A stretch of 64,000 bases of DNA from Abditibacteriaceae bacterium (GCA_019239895.1 JAFAZH010000015.1:62001-126000); one strand, 5' to 3'; positions 53,729-62,637 are shown, counted from the first letter of the stretch. Notes: generated by a model not told the origin, from the sequence alone. A program made the numbers and translations.

Positions 53729-54698
53729 TCAATAGAGATTCTGCCCATTCACGGGCGTGGTAGGTGATGATTAAATCTGCTCCGGCGCGTTTGATGCTGA
53801 GCAAAGTTTCATCAATAAGTTGGGCTTCATTGATCCATCCATTTTGTCCGGCGGCTTTAAGCATGGAATATTCGCTGCTCACGTTATAAGCGCAGATAGG
53901 TTGATTTAAACGCTCACGCGCATCACGAATTAAGTCCAGGCAAAAGAGGGCGGGCTTCACCATGATAATATCCGCGCCCTCTTCCACATCGGTTTCCATC
54001 TCGCGCATGGCTTCACGGCGATTGGCAATATCCATTTGGTAGGAGCGACGATCTCCAAACTGGGGCGTGCTGTCCGCGGCATCGCGGAACGGGCCATAAA
54101 AGGCACCCGCGAACTTAGCCGCATAACTCATAATAACCGTATCAAAGTATTCAAATTCATCCAGCGCCTGCCGAATCGCCGCCACACGACCATCCATCAT
54201 GTCAGAAGGGGCAACCATATCAGCTCCTGCGCGAGCATAACACACGGCGGCACGTTTAAGTAGTTCGAGAGTCAGGTCGTTATGTACTGTCTGGCCATGT
54301 AAAATACCACAGTGTCCATGATCGGTGTATTCACAGGCACAGACATCGGCAATAACGCACATCTCTGGCACAGCGGATTTAATAGCATTGATGGCTGTGG
54401 GCACTGGCCCATCGGGATCATAGGCGGCACGGCCAGAAGAATCCTTGTGTTCAGGGATACCGAACAGAATCACCGCAGGAATACCCAGTTGCCAGAGCGC
54501 CCGCGCTTCTTCCGTCGCTGTATCGGGGGAGAGGCGAAATTGGCCGGGCATGGACGGAATGGGGGCGCGCACCCCTGCACCAAGCTGCACAAAAAGTGGG
54601 GCAATGAGGTCATCGGGCGTGACCTTTGTTTCACGCACCATACGACGTAACGTAGGATTCGCCCGCAGACGGCGTAGACGTTGAATCGGAAATGCCAT
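53724..54698 (-). CDS. hemB: Delta-aminolevulinic acid dehydratase (porphobilinogen synthase)
   Basis: 324 residues, the family length. The zinc-ligand loop is VIADVCACEYTDHGHCG with three Cys, the first catalytic Lys region is SYAAKFAGAFYGPFRDA and the Schiff-base Lys is in IIMVKPAL. The enzyme condenses two 5-aminolevulinate molecules into porphobilinogen. The Cys-rich loop indicates zinc dependence rather than the Mg-only type. Together with cobA-hemD about 6 kb away it supports tetrapyrrole synthesis from this region. Confidence 0.96.
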   Translation of the reverse strand: MAFPIQRLRRLRANPTLRRMVRETKVTPDDLIAPLFVQLGAGVRAPIPSMPGQFRLSPDTATEEARALWQLGIPAVILFGIPEHKDSSGRAAYDPDGPVPTAINAIKSAVPEMCVIADVCACEYTDHGHCGILHGQTVHNDLTLELLKRAAVCYARAGADMVAPSDMMDGRVAAIRQALDEFEYFDTVIMSYAAKFAGAFYGPFRDAADSTPQFGDRRSYQMDIANRREAMREMETDVEEGADIIMVKPALFCLDLIRDARERLNQPICAYNVSSEYSMLKAAGQNGWINEAQLIDETLLSIKRAGADLIITYHAREWAESLLK

Positions 54699-54734
54699 AT
54701 CTTTTAGTTTATTTGAATTGGTTATCGCTCATCT

Positions 54735-54885
54735 AACCACAGAGACACCGAGGCACAGAGATTTTGAAGATAGAAGAGGGAGGATAGAGAATAGCCGCAG
54801 CAGGTGCTATTATAGTTTCTCTTTTCTTTCTTCGATTCTCCATCCTCAATTCTCTTGTTCTCTGTGCCTCGGTGTCTCTGTGGTT
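54735..54885. repeat. Perfect 26-bp inverted repeat, family B copy 4
   Basis: AACCACAGAGACACCGAGGC starts the left arm (54735-54760), exactly complementary to 54860-54885. It lies in the divergent gap between hemB and the SDR gene and spans most of it. Confidence 0.92.
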
Positions 54886-54912
54886 CAATCAAAAGCTTAA
54901 AAGGAGAATTTT

Positions 54913-55758
54913 ATGAATAACGCTGAAATAGGTACGCCGTTGCCAAATTACGAGCCATATCAAACCTTGAATCAATTTTCATTAGCTGGGAAGGTGGCCA
55001 TTGTTACGGGGGCCAGTCGCGGCTTAGGCGAAAGCTTTGCCCAAGCGTTGGCCGGGGCGGGGGCTGACCTTGTGCTGCTGGGGCGCGAGCAGAAAACACT
55101 GGATGAGGTTTCGGGGCGCATCCACGACCAGACGGGCCGCAAGATATTTTCGATTGCTACCGATGTCGGCCAGGTGACGGAGATTGAAAAGGTCGTGCCT
55201 TTTATTGTGCATGAGATGGGGCGACTGGATATTCTAGTGAACAACGCTGGCATCAACTTTCGCGTGCCTGCCCTCGAAATTAGTGAAGAACAGTGGGATC
55301 AAGTTATAGATGTTAACCTCAAAGGGGCATTTTTCCTGGCGCGAGAATGCGGCAAAGTCATGACTCAGCAGCGTAGCGGCAAGATTATCAACATCCTGTC
55401 GCTGACTTCATTCTTAGGTTTACCCACCGTCGTGCCTTATAGTGCGGCCAAAGGTGGCATGAACCAGTTGACCAAACTGCTGGCAGTCGAATGGGCTGAC
55501 CACAATGTGCAGGTCAACGCCATTGCGCCGGGCTACTTCCGCACTGCCATGACCCAACCTGTGCGCGACGATCAGCGCAATGCGTGGGTGTTAAATCGCA
55601 CTCCCGCCGGGCGCTGGGGCGAACCGACTGAACTTTGCGGTGCCCTCCTCTTCTTTGCGTCTAATGCCTCTAACTTTGTAACGGGCCAGATTCTGTATGT
55701 AGATGGCGGCTTCACCAGCGGTAGCGACTGGCGCAAAGGCGATGTACGTGGCGAGTAG
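54913..55758 (+). CDS. SDR-family dehydrogenase, gluconate 5-dehydrogenase/KduD-like
   Basis: 281 residues, classical SDR. The NAD(P) site is VTGASRGLGESFA, the NNAG motif reads NNAGINF, Ser of the triad is in SLTSFLG, YSAAKGG carries the catalytic Tyr and Lys, and the closing DGGFTSGS is typical. The best match by eye is the group with 2-deoxy-D-gluconate or gluconate 5-dehydrogenases, which fits sugar catabolism and the GH16 enzyme next door. AAAGGAG stands 8 bp before ATG. Confidence 0.88.
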   Translation: MNNAEIGTPLPNYEPYQTLNQFSLAGKVAIVTGASRGLGESFAQALAGAGADLVLLGREQKTLDEVSGRIHDQTGRKIFSIATDVGQVTEIEKVVPFIVHEMGRLDILVNNAGINFRVPALEISEEQWDQVIDVNLKGAFFLARECGKVMTQQRSGKIINILSLTSFLGLPTVVPYSAAKGGMNQLTKLLAVEWADHNVQVNAIAPGYFRTAMTQPVRDDQRNAWVLNRTPAGRWGEPTELCGALLFFASNASNFVTGQILYVDGGFTSGSDWRKGDVRGE

Positions 55759-55802
55759 TAGCCAATCTGTTTGATTGGATTAAATAAGCCGGGTTGCTAC
55801 CA

Positions 55803-55944
55803 CACCGGGCATTGAAATACCCGGCGGGGAGGCGGTCAAGCCGCCAAGCGTCCTACCGGACGCCACCAGGACAAAGTTATAGTCAGAGCCGTCCGCGAGG
55901 ACGGTTGGCTTTAGCCTCCCCGCCGGGTATTTCAATGCCCGGTG
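55803..55944. repeat. Perfect 31-bp inverted repeat, family C copy 3
   Basis: Arms 55803-55833 and 55914-55944 are exact reverse complements (CACCGGGCATTGAAATACCC at the left). The right arm covers the last codons of the GH16 gene. The spacer shares AAGCCGCCAAGCGTCCTACC with the copy at 34512. Confidence 0.93.
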
Positions 55945-57920
55945 CCTAGGACTTCAGCTTGAGAAGCAGGCTGCTTGCCGTCTGCCGCAGATGCCAAGTC
56001 TTTGCGCTGCCAGACACGCACGTAGTCAACCACGAACTCAGCCGGTAACTGCGCATCATCCAGACTATTGTTATCCCAACCACCCATAGGTAAAGTGAAC
56101 ATCAAAATAGAAGGCACATTCGAGATGCGCGGGTCTTCCCACCGCGCCACCTCTTGGCCATTGCAATAGTAGATGGCGGAACCGGGCGTCCACAGCAAGC
56201 CACAGGTGATAAAGCCCTCTTTATCAGGCTGCACATAGATTTTGTCGGCTCCAATGCTCTTATGATCTTTGTCATAGCCATCATAGTGCATAGCAATGTT
56301 ATAGCGGTTGGAACCCCAGCGAGTGAGGTGCTCCATGATGTCGAACTCCATGCCGCCATTGGCCGTGTCCTGGCGCTTCCACTGTGGCCCCACGGCTGCA
56401 CCGCGATCCGGCATCATCCAGAAGGCAGGCCATAAGCCAGGAGCCTTAGGCAATTTCATGCGGGCTTCAAAGTAGCCGTAGCGTTGTGCCCATTTGTTAT
56501 AAGTGTGCAGGTAGCCAGCAGCATAATTAGTCTGAGCTTGAGTCGGATCATCATTGTTAAATCCGGTCTTCTTCTCGTAGCGGAGCCGCACGACCCCACC
56601 GCCCAGCAGCACATCGTCCTTGCTCCAGTGGCTCTGCTTATCCCAGTAGTTTGCGCCATAAACATCCCAGAGAGTCTGATCAAGGGTCGTGCCATCGAAT
56701 TCATCATCCAAGGTCTTAACCCAGTCGCCATCTATTGGCGGGCGCTGACCGAGCCAGGCGGGTAACTGCGGCGTTGGCGGCATCTCAGAGCGCACGGACT
56801 TGACCAACAGCACCCGCGCAGCATTGACTTTATCCGCTGTGACGGTAAGCCCGGAGACAGCATCGTTGACGAGTCGGCTCCCCGTGCCTTTTTGTCCCAG
56901 GTTGGCAATAGTCGCGCTGGCAAAGGGAATAACGATTTCTTGCTCAACACCTGGCCCCAGTGGAGCGGTGGGAGTAATCCAATCGGACGGGCCACCATTA
57001 CTTTCCAGGCGAAGACGAGGCACGACTGGTATTTGTCCAGCGTTCTGCACCTTGACACGCACCTGGAGAGCATCCCGCAAATCCCAGCGCCCGATGGCAG
57101 GCTTTAACGTCACTTCCTGTTCGCCTTTAGCCGCATCGCCCTGCACGGCAGGTAGCGCAATCCGTAGAGCCTGCTGCCCATCCATATTCACCAGGGATGA
57201 ATCAGCATTTTTATTCGTCAATTGGGTCTCTGCATCTAGAGTCACACCAGCACCTAACAGGATGCCATCTTTAGGTTGCACCCGAACATCGTCTGGCGCA
57301 ACGGGCGGCTTCTCGCCCGCTGGCCCACCAGCCACGAGGGATTCAACGCGAAACGACTGCACTTCGTCCGCTTTGGTCGTGAACAGCATCATATTCACGA
57401 CCGCTTCGGGCTTGAGGGCATAGCCGGGCTTATGTCCATAAGAGTAGCCAAAAATGGTGGTGACCGTGCCCGTGGCCCCCGGCTGGAGGTAAACGCTTTC
57501 CGCGTTCCACGGATTGTCTTTCCAATCCCCTGCGCCATCAACTCGCAGAGCTACCGAAATCGGCTTAGCGCCCGTATTGACAACCCGCGCTTCCACATGA
57601 CCGTAACCCGCCAGGTTCCAGGGAGCACCAGCGGGCTTAATGTTGATGCCGGGATAGCCTTCCGGCCCCGGCTGAATCGTAACCAAAATACCCGGAGCGG
57701 CAGGATTTTGACTGGGAGTTACAGTGACTTGATTGGAAGTGGACTTCAGGCGATCTGCAAGATCATTATTAAAATCCAGGAGGACTTTTGAAGCGGCAGA
57801 TGAAGGATTCTGCAAAGGATTCTGGGCACAGGCCAGGGGTAACCAATGAAAAGTCAACGGGAGCAAAGCTGCCACTAAGCAAGCGAGTAAGATGGAATTT
57901 TTAGTCGTGCTGTCTTTCAA
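55932..57920 (-). CDS. Secreted GH16-family glycoside hydrolase (laminarinase/agarase type)
   Basis: 662 residues from TTG 57920, which begins a signal peptide (about 1-33). A long beta-rich N-terminal part (about 40-385) precedes the GH16 domain. LDDEFDGTTLDQTLWDVYG opens the domain at about 405 and the catalytic signature MEFDIMEHL (ExDxxE) lies at about 525. GH16 enzymes cleave beta-1,3/1,4-glucans or galactans with retention. The final about 20 residues fall in the family C repeat arm. The start codon is not certain because no ribosome site is seen. Confidence 0.88.
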   Translation of the reverse strand: MKDSTTKNSILLACLVAALLPLTFHWLPLACAQNPLQNPSSAASKVLLDFNNDLADRLKSTSNQVTVTPSQNPAAPGILVTIQPGPEGYPGINIKPAGAPWNLAGYGHVEARVVNTGAKPISVALRVDGAGDWKDNPWNAESVYLQPGATGTVTTIFGYSYGHKPGYALKPEAVVNMMLFTTKADEVQSFRVESLVAGGPAGEKPPVAPDDVRVQPKDGILLGAGVTLDAETQLTNKNADSSLVNMDGQQALRIALPAVQGDAAKGEQEVTLKPAIGRWDLRDALQVRVKVQNAGQIPVVPRLRLESNGGPSDWITPTAPLGPGVEQEIVIPFASATIANLGQKGTGSRLVNDAVSGLTVTADKVNAARVLLVKSVRSEMPPTPQLPAWLGQRPPIDGDWVKTLDDEFDGTTLDQTLWDVYGANYWDKQSHWSKDDVLLGGGVVRLRYEKKTGFNNDDPTQAQTNYAAGYLHTYNKWAQRYGYFEARMKLPKAPGLWPAFWMMPDRGAAVGPQWKRQDTANGGMEFDIMEHLTRWGSNRYNIAMHYDGYDKDHKSIGADKIYVQPDKEGFITCGLLWTPGSAIYYCNGQEVARWEDPRISNVPSILMFTLPMGGWDNNSLDDAQLPAEFVVDYVRVWQRKDLASAADGKQPASQAEVLGTGH

Positions 57921-57997
57921 AATAGAGTTGCGAGATTAGACATTACAATCTCATCTCGGTTGCATAGTTTCGCGCCTGCGGTTGGAGGCATAGTCGC

Positions 57998-58028
57998 CAG
58001 GCTCGCCCTCAAGAATAAGGGGAGCCTG
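57998..58028 (+). ncRNA. Structured leader hairpin before the 20-residue peptide
   Basis: CAGGCT (57998-58003) pairs with AGCCTG (58023-58028), and CCCT (58006-58009) with GGGG (58019-58022) inside, leaving a two-base bulge. It is followed by the terminator at 58056 and then the small reading frame. The pattern of leader, terminator and short frame suggests attenuation or a riboswitch, but it matches no class I know (checked by eye against c-di-GMP, cobalamin, SAM, glycine and fluoride consensus motifs). Confidence 0.4.
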
Positions 58029-58055
58029 AGCCAGCCTGAAGAGTCACTTATTACA

Positions 58056-58090
58056 GCAGAAGCCATTTGATGGGGCTTCTGCCTTTTGTT
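58056..58090 (+). terminator. Intrinsic terminator before the 20-residue peptide
   Basis: GCAGAAGCC (58056-58064) and GGCTTCTGC (58074-58082) form a perfect 9-bp stem followed by CTTTTGTT. Confidence 0.8.
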
Positions 58091-58108
58091 GCGTGAGAGG
58101 AGATAGCT

Positions 58109-58171
58109 GTGATTGCATTCGGTCTTTCGGTGGCCTTTTTAGCCGCCTTAGGTTATATTGCCGGTAAGTAA
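58109..58171 (+). CDS. 20-residue hydrophobic peptide
   Basis: GTG start 58109, with AGGAGA 6 bp upstream, and stop TAA. The product is a 20-residue hydrophobic peptide with Gly spacing and a terminal Lys (LSVAFLAALGYIAGK at the end), enough to cross the membrane once. It is framed by terminators at 58056 and 58197. No homolog is known to me. It may be a small membrane regulator or a by-product of a leader region. Confidence 0.5.
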   Translation: MIAFGLSVAFLAALGYIAGK

Positions 58172-58196
58172 ACAGTTCCGTTGTAAAGTTGGCTCA

Positions 58197-58230
58197 GGGC
58201 AGAGTGTGGCGTTATGCACTCTGCCCTTTG
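58197..58230 (+). terminator. Intrinsic terminator after the 20-residue peptide
   Basis: GGGCAGAGTG (58197-58206) and CACTCTGCCC (58217-58226) form a perfect 10-bp stem followed by TTTGCATTT. Confidence 0.8.
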
Positions 58231-58376
58231 CATTTACGCCCCAGCTATTTTAGTAAAAGGCAACCTCAATGCAAGATGAATATCGCGCAAATCCGTTTAA
58301 AGTGTCACAATAGTATTACCCGGACAGTATAAAAGCGTTTATGAAGTAAGGTTAGGCCGGGAAAGGGGGCAGCCTC

Positions 58377-58541
58377 TTGATACAACGATTATGGCGAGAA
58401 GAAGAAGGCCAATCGCTGGTGGAGTATGGCTTGCTGGTGTCCTTGATTTGCTTGGTCACGGTGGCCGTTATGACTATTATGGGCCGCGCCTTACGGGTGG
58501 GCTTTAGTCTCTCGGCAGATAAGTTATCATCCACCACCTAA
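58377..58541 (+). CDS. Flp/Fap-type pilin, first copy
   Basis: 54 residues from TTG 58377, with GGGGGC upstream. LWREEEGQSLVEYGLLVSLI is the Flp pilin pattern: acidic residues, Gly, then conserved Glu and Tyr at the start of the hydrophobic helix (the cleaved form begins after EEEG). It should be processed by a TadV-type prepilin peptidase. No tad assembly genes are nearby. Confidence 0.85.
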   Translation: MIQRLWREEEGQSLVEYGLLVSLICLVTVAVMTIMGRALRVGFSLSADKLSSTT

Positions 58542-58600
58542 GATGGCAATATGCCAGCAGTGACATGACGATAACCAGATGATGCTGCTTACTCGAAAAA

Positions 58601-58617
58601 GCTGCTATAATAGCAGC
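58601..58617 (+). promoter_or_regulatory. Possible promoter with palindromic operator before the second Flp pilin
   Basis: A TATAAT box (58606-58611) sits at the centre of GCTGCTATAATAGCAGC, a perfect palindrome 27 bp before the GTG start. The -35 region is weak. The palindrome could bind a regulator that blocks or helps polymerase. Confidence 0.4.
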
Positions 58618-58644
58618 ACATTTCCAGGGAGCTAAAGTTTAAAA

Positions 58645-58872
58645 GTGAACTTTGCCATGAAACTCATCCGGCGCTGGGCCACCGAGGAAGGGGGGGTGAC
58701 GATGGTTGAATATGCCATGCTCATCTCTTTGATTGCTTTGGTGACTATAGCTGGGTTGGTCATCCTGGGCAACCAGCTACAATCGGACTTCCAAACCGCA
58801 GCGGATAACATCAAGAATCCGCCCTCCACGCCGCGTCCCAATGGTGGCGGCCCTAACATCGTCGCTAACTGA
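58645..58872 (+). CDS. Flp-family type IVb pilin, second copy
   Basis: 75 residues from GTG 58645 (ATG 58657 is the alternative). EEGGVTMVEYAMLISLIALVT carries the Flp motif with conserved Glu and Tyr. A Pro/Asn/Gly-rich tail extends after the helix. It is a paralogue of the 54-residue pilin 104 bp upstream but shows a longer outer tail, so the two may be major and minor subunits. Confidence 0.9.
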   Translation: MNFAMKLIRRWATEEGGVTMVEYAMLISLIALVTIAGLVILGNQLQSDFQTAADNIKNPPSTPRPNGGGPNIVAN

Positions 58873-58943
58873 GACCACCCTCTAAGTGCCGCATTTAAGA
58901 TGACGACAGGCAACATCCATCTGGAAGAGAAGGCACTAACCTA

Positions 58944-59504
58944 CTAACGCGATTTAACTTTGCGGGCGGGTACACCCACGTAAATCCCCATTGGCTCCGT
59001 TGATTTTGTCACCACAGCTCCGGCCCCAACGACGCAACCTTGCTCGATACAAACGCCATCTAAAACCGTACAGTTGGCCCCCAGCCATACATCATCTTTA
59101 ATGGTGATACCCTGTCGCTCTTCCGGCTGCTTATAAATAAATGTATTGGGATCGTCATAGGTATGATTGGCTGGAATCAGGACGCAATGAGCCGCGATAC
59201 GCACACCATTGCCAATGGTCACACCGCCATGCCCATAAATGATGGAATGATAATTTAAGGAGCAAGCATTGCCCAGACGCACCGCGCCGCCGTAGGTCAA
59301 GATCTTAGCGGTTGGGAGAATTTCGCAAGAGTCACCAATGTGGATGGAGCCGCCGTATTTCGTGGAAAGCAGTGCGCCGCGCCGGATAATGGTGCCTTTG
59401 CCGATAGAGACACCAACAAGGGGGCCAAAGATACGCCATATTCTGGTGTAACTCTTATCTAACCTCTTTTCATAGCTACGCAGAGCCTTTTGCAGAATTC
59501 GCAT
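58944..59504 (-). CDS. Left-handed beta-helix acyltransferase (hexapeptide repeat)
   Basis: 186 residues. About eight hexapeptide turns (IGKGTIIRRGALLSTKYGGSIHIGDS and onward), then HCVLIPANHTYDD with the catalytic-type His, DVWLGANCTVLDGVCIEQGCVVGAGAVVTKS and VGVPARKVKSR at the end. This is the WcaF/maltose-O-acetyltransferase style and should acetylate a sugar. The neighbouring methyltransferase on the same strand suggests polysaccharide or O-antigen modification. Confidence 0.9.
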   Translation of the reverse strand: MRILQKALRSYEKRLDKSYTRIWRIFGPLVGVSIGKGTIIRRGALLSTKYGGSIHIGDSCEILPTAKILTYGGAVRLGNACSLNYHSIIYGHGGVTIGNGVRIAAHCVLIPANHTYDDPNTFIYKQPEERQGITIKDDVWLGANCTVLDGVCIEQGCVVGAGAVVTKSTEPMGIYVGVPARKVKSR

Positions 59505-59547
59505 GTCGCTTGCTGTTTAGGGGAGGCACTGGAACTTAGTGGCGGCT

Positions 59548-60054
59548 CTACTTGGTGACCTTTAAGTAAAAGGTCAGCGTGCTGGCGCGAAAGATAAAGC
59601 AGTATTTCTCTTCATATTTTTTGGGACTAAGGGTAAAGATGAGGCGACCCGTCAACCCTAAAACGCCACCACCAAATGAAAGCTTGCGGCCCACTACTTT
59701 TAACCCCCCGCCAACATAATGCGTGACTGATGCCTTTTCAAAATGATCGAAGGAAAAGTATGAGAGATGATGCACATGCGTTGGATCACGCCAGGACGAG
59801 AGCGAAGTTAAGTGTGGCGTGATGATGGTCATCTGCGCGCCGTTTTTCGAGACGCGCACAACTTCTTTCATCAGTGCTGGTATATCACGGATATGCTCTA
59901 TGACATTATCCAAATAAATCTCATCAATGGAACTGTCTCGAAAGGGAAGCCGCCCGGTGATGTCGCAGAGAATATCCGCCGCCTCACACGGATACAAATC
60001 CACACCGATAAAGCCCGGCATTCTTTTGTTACCGCAGCCTAAATTAAGCTTCAT
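59548..60054 (-). CDS. Class I SAM-dependent methyltransferase
   Basis: 168 residues. LNLGCGNKRMPGFIGVDL is motif I and its acidic end, LPFRDSSIDEIYLDNVIEHI carries the post-I and motif II region. It is a short methyltransferase of the group found in surface polysaccharide clusters. Its stop is 43 bp before the acetyltransferase start, so the two probably form an operon. Confidence 0.88.
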   Translation of the reverse strand: MKLNLGCGNKRMPGFIGVDLYPCEAADILCDITGRLPFRDSSIDEIYLDNVIEHIRDIPALMKEVVRVSKNGAQMTIITPHLTSLSSWRDPTHVHHLSYFSFDHFEKASVTHYVGGGLKVVGRKLSFGGGVLGLTGRLIFTLSPKKYEEKYCFIFRASTLTFYLKVTK

Positions 60055-60077
60055 CGTCTCCTTCCTGAATATCTTTC

Positions 60078-60221
60078 GGATTCACCACAAAGACACAAAG
60101 GACACTAAGAGATAGAGAAAACAGAATACAGGAAGCAGAATACTCACTAGTTATGATTGATTCGTTTTCTGTATTCTATCTCCTGTATTCCTCTCTCCTT
60201 TGTGCCCTTTGTGGTGAATCC
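60078..60221. repeat. Inverted repeat, family B variant copy 5
   Basis: GGATTCACCACAAAG at the left faces CTTTGTGGTGAATCC at the right. Inside, GAGAAAACAGAATACAGGA partly complements the TCTGTATTCTATCTCCTGTA region. Confidence 0.88.
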
Positions 60222-60230
60222 TATTATCCT

Positions 60231-61754
60231 TTACCGAATAACGTCTATTAATGATTGCACCGTAGCTGCTGGCGCGATAGCGTCTGGCTCAAGGGCGCAT
60301 TCCCTGGCCGTGCGCGCCGTCACTGGCCCGATGCAGGCAATGCGGAAAGAGTCTCGCGCTTGCTGGATAACTTCTGCGCCAATGGCATCCACAAAGTTCT
60401 TTACCGTCGAGGAGGATGTAAACGTTACCCAATTCACCTCACCAGCCGTCAATAGTTCACGCGCTGTTGCAGCATTGGAATTGTCGGGCACCGTGCGATA
60501 ACACGGCGCGACGGTGACATGAGCGCCACCTTCGCTGAGTTTCTCCTGCAATACTTCTCGACCTTCTAACGCTCGCACAATCATAACACGGCGACCCTGC
60601 ACTCCGTGTTCGAGAAGCCCTTGCGCCACGTCGTCACTGATAGATGATTCCGGCACAAAATCAGCGTACAATCCATGTTGCTCTAATGCATTGGCTGTAG
60701 CCGGGCCAATCGCCGCCACCTGTGCATTCCTCAAAGCGCGGGTATCAAGGTTGCGTCCTCGCAAACGATTCCAGAACTGCTCGACTCCATTGGTCGAAGT
60801 AAAGACAATCCAATCGTAAATATCTAATTCGCCCAGCACCCCATCTAAAACTGAATAGTCTTCTAAAGCTTCCACTCGAATCGTGGGGCACTGGATGACG
60901 CGTGCCCCCAACTCTTGCAGCCCCTCGACCAGACCAGAAGCTTGCTCACGGGCGCGGGTCACGATAATAGTCTGGCCCCAGAGTGGGCGACTATCGAACC
61001 AGCGCAACGACTCGCGCAGCCGCACGACTTCTCCCACTACGATTAAAGCTGGCGGCTTCAACCCGGCCCGTGCGACCTCCGCCTCAATAGTTTCCAGCGT
61101 GCCCGTTACCACTTGCTGCTGCATCGTTGTGCCCCAACGCACGAGAGCAATCGGGGTATCTGGCGAGTCACCACGCGCCACCAATTGAGCCACGATTTTT
61201 GGCAGCGCCCGCACCCCCATGAGGAAAACAATGGTATCGGCTACTGGTAGCGCAGGTGGAGGGGCCTCTTCATCTTTGGTATGCCCCGTCACCACGGCGA
61301 AACTGGAAGCCACTTCACGTTGAGTCACCGGAATGCCAGCATAGGCCGGGGCCGCAATCGAAGAGGTGACACCCGGTACAATTTGAAAAGCGATGCCATG
61401 TTCCCGGCAGAAAAGAGCTTCTTCCCCTCCCCTCCCAAAGACAAACGGATCGCCACCTTTCAGGCGGCACACGCTCTGGCCTGCTTTGGCTCGCTCTACC
61501 AATAGAGCGTTGATTTCATCCTGTGTCATGGCATGGCGACTGGCTTCCTTACCGACATAGACTTTTTCCGCATCAGGACGGCACAAGTCCAGCAACTCCG
61601 CACCCACTAGACGGTCATAAACCACGACATCGGCCCGCATCAAAATGTCGCGCCCGCGAACCGTAATCAGTCCAGGGTCGCCCGGCCCGGCACCGACGAG
61701 ATAAACGGCAGGGTTCAGGGGTTGGGGTTTAGGGGTTGGCACGTTGGACTCCAT
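60231..61754 (-). CDS. CobA-HemD fusion: uroporphyrinogen-III C-methyltransferase/synthase
   Basis: 507 residues. CobA half (about 12-255): YLVGAGPGDPGLITVRG, RLKGGDPFVFGRGGEE, AGIPVTQREVASSFAVVTGH are all standard. HemD half (about 265-505): TIIVTRAREQASGLVEGLQELGA, IVFTSTNGVEQFW and WVTFTSSSTVKNF are standard. The protein would first close hydroxymethylbilane to uroporphyrinogen III and then methylate it twice to precorrin-2. This order (methyltransferase first) is seen in several bacterial phyla. The first 26 bp overlap the end of the UbiE/MenG gene. Confidence 0.95.
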   Translation of the reverse strand: MESNVPTPKPQPLNPAVYLVGAGPGDPGLITVRGRDILMRADVVVYDRLVGAELLDLCRPDAEKVYVGKEASRHAMTQDEINALLVERAKAGQSVCRLKGGDPFVFGRGGEEALFCREHGIAFQIVPGVTSSIAAPAYAGIPVTQREVASSFAVVTGHTKDEEAPPPALPVADTIVFLMGVRALPKIVAQLVARGDSPDTPIALVRWGTTMQQQVVTGTLETIEAEVARAGLKPPALIVVGEVVRLRESLRWFDSRPLWGQTIIVTRAREQASGLVEGLQELGARVIQCPTIRVEALEDYSVLDGVLGELDIYDWIVFTSTNGVEQFWNRLRGRNLDTRALRNAQVAAIGPATANALEQHGLYADFVPESSISDDVAQGLLEHGVQGRRVMIVRALEGREVLQEKLSEGGAHVTVAPCYRTVPDNSNAATARELLTAGEVNWVTFTSSSTVKNFVDAIGAEVIQQARDSFRIACIGPVTARTARECALEPDAIAPAATVQSLIDVIR

Positions 61755-62502
61755 TGACTTGATGCGTATTCTTGCTCATTAACTCCGGCAGCTTGTGGCC
61801 GATGAAGGCGGTGGCAATACCACCACTGTAATCGAATGAACGCACCTTGCTAAACCCCACTCGCGCCAATAGTTTTTCAAATTCACGGCGCGTGTAAAAT
61901 CCATCTACTGAGGCGGGCAAATAATTGTAGGCCGAACCATGCTGTGAAACGACTCGGCCAATGACTGGCAGCACATGCTTAAAAAATAAGCCAAAACCCT
62001 GTTGCACCAAGGGCGAAGTAGGACGCATAAATTCTAATATCAACACTCGGCCACCCGGCTTTACCACCCGGCGCATCTCGTGCAGGCCAGCCTCCGTATT
62101 TTCAAAATTGCGCGCTCCAAACGCCACCATCGCCGCATCAAAGGCCGCATCAGGAAACGGTAAGCGTAAGGCATCACCCGCCAGAAATTGCGGATTGCGG
62201 ATTGTAGATTGTGGATTATTTGATGCTCGTTTATTGTTTGCTAATTGTAGCATGGGTACAGCAAAGTCTGCTCCTGCAACAGAACACCTTGGCTGCTGGC
62301 GCAGGCACTCGAAAGCCAGGTCGCCCGTGCCACAACACAAATCCAGAATCTTCTCGCCCCGTCGTGGTGTCAGCAGGCGCACCGCACGCCGTCGCCACCG
62401 CCTGTCCTGATTCGCCGATAATAAATGATTCAGTAAGTCATAGCGTCCCGCGATGGCCGAGAACATCTCGCGCACCCGCGTGCCGCTTTTATCTATTTCC
62501 AT
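61729..62502 (-). CDS. menG: Demethylmenaquinone/ubiquinone methyltransferase MenG/UbiE
   Basis: 257 residues. MFSAIAGRYDLLNHLLSANQ and ILDLCCGTGDLAF are signatures; a variable stretch of Asn and Gln-rich residues (about 88-107, ASNNPQSTIRNPQF) interrupts the middle, where the region is normally shorter. It methylates demethylmenaquinone using SAM. Its end overlaps the CobA-HemD start by 26 bp, so the two are coupled. Confidence 0.92.
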   Translation of the reverse strand: MEIDKSGTRVREMFSAIAGRYDLLNHLLSANQDRRWRRRAVRLLTPRRGEKILDLCCGTGDLAFECLRQQPRCSVAGADFAVPMLQLANNKRASNNPQSTIRNPQFLAGDALRLPFPDAAFDAAMVAFGARNFENTEAGLHEMRRVVKPGGRVLILEFMRPTSPLVQQGFGLFFKHVLPVIGRVVSQHGSAYNYLPASVDGFYTRREFEKLLARVGFSKVRSFDYSGGIATAFIGHKLPELMSKNTHQVNGVQRANP

Positions 62503-62512
62503 AAATTTAATT

Positions 62513-62637
62513 AACCACCGATGAACACGGATGATTTGGATGCTGGATACAAGATACTGGATGCTGGCTGCACAACCTTCTATCTTCTATCCTCCATCCT
62601 CGTTCTCATCCGTGTCCATCTGTGTTCATCGGCGGTT
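62513..62637. repeat. Inverted repeat, family B variant copy 6
   Basis: AACCACCGATGAACACGGATGA at the left faces the imperfect complement ending TGTTCATCGGCGGTT at the right. It separates ubiE/menG from ubiD on the minus strand. Confidence 0.85.
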
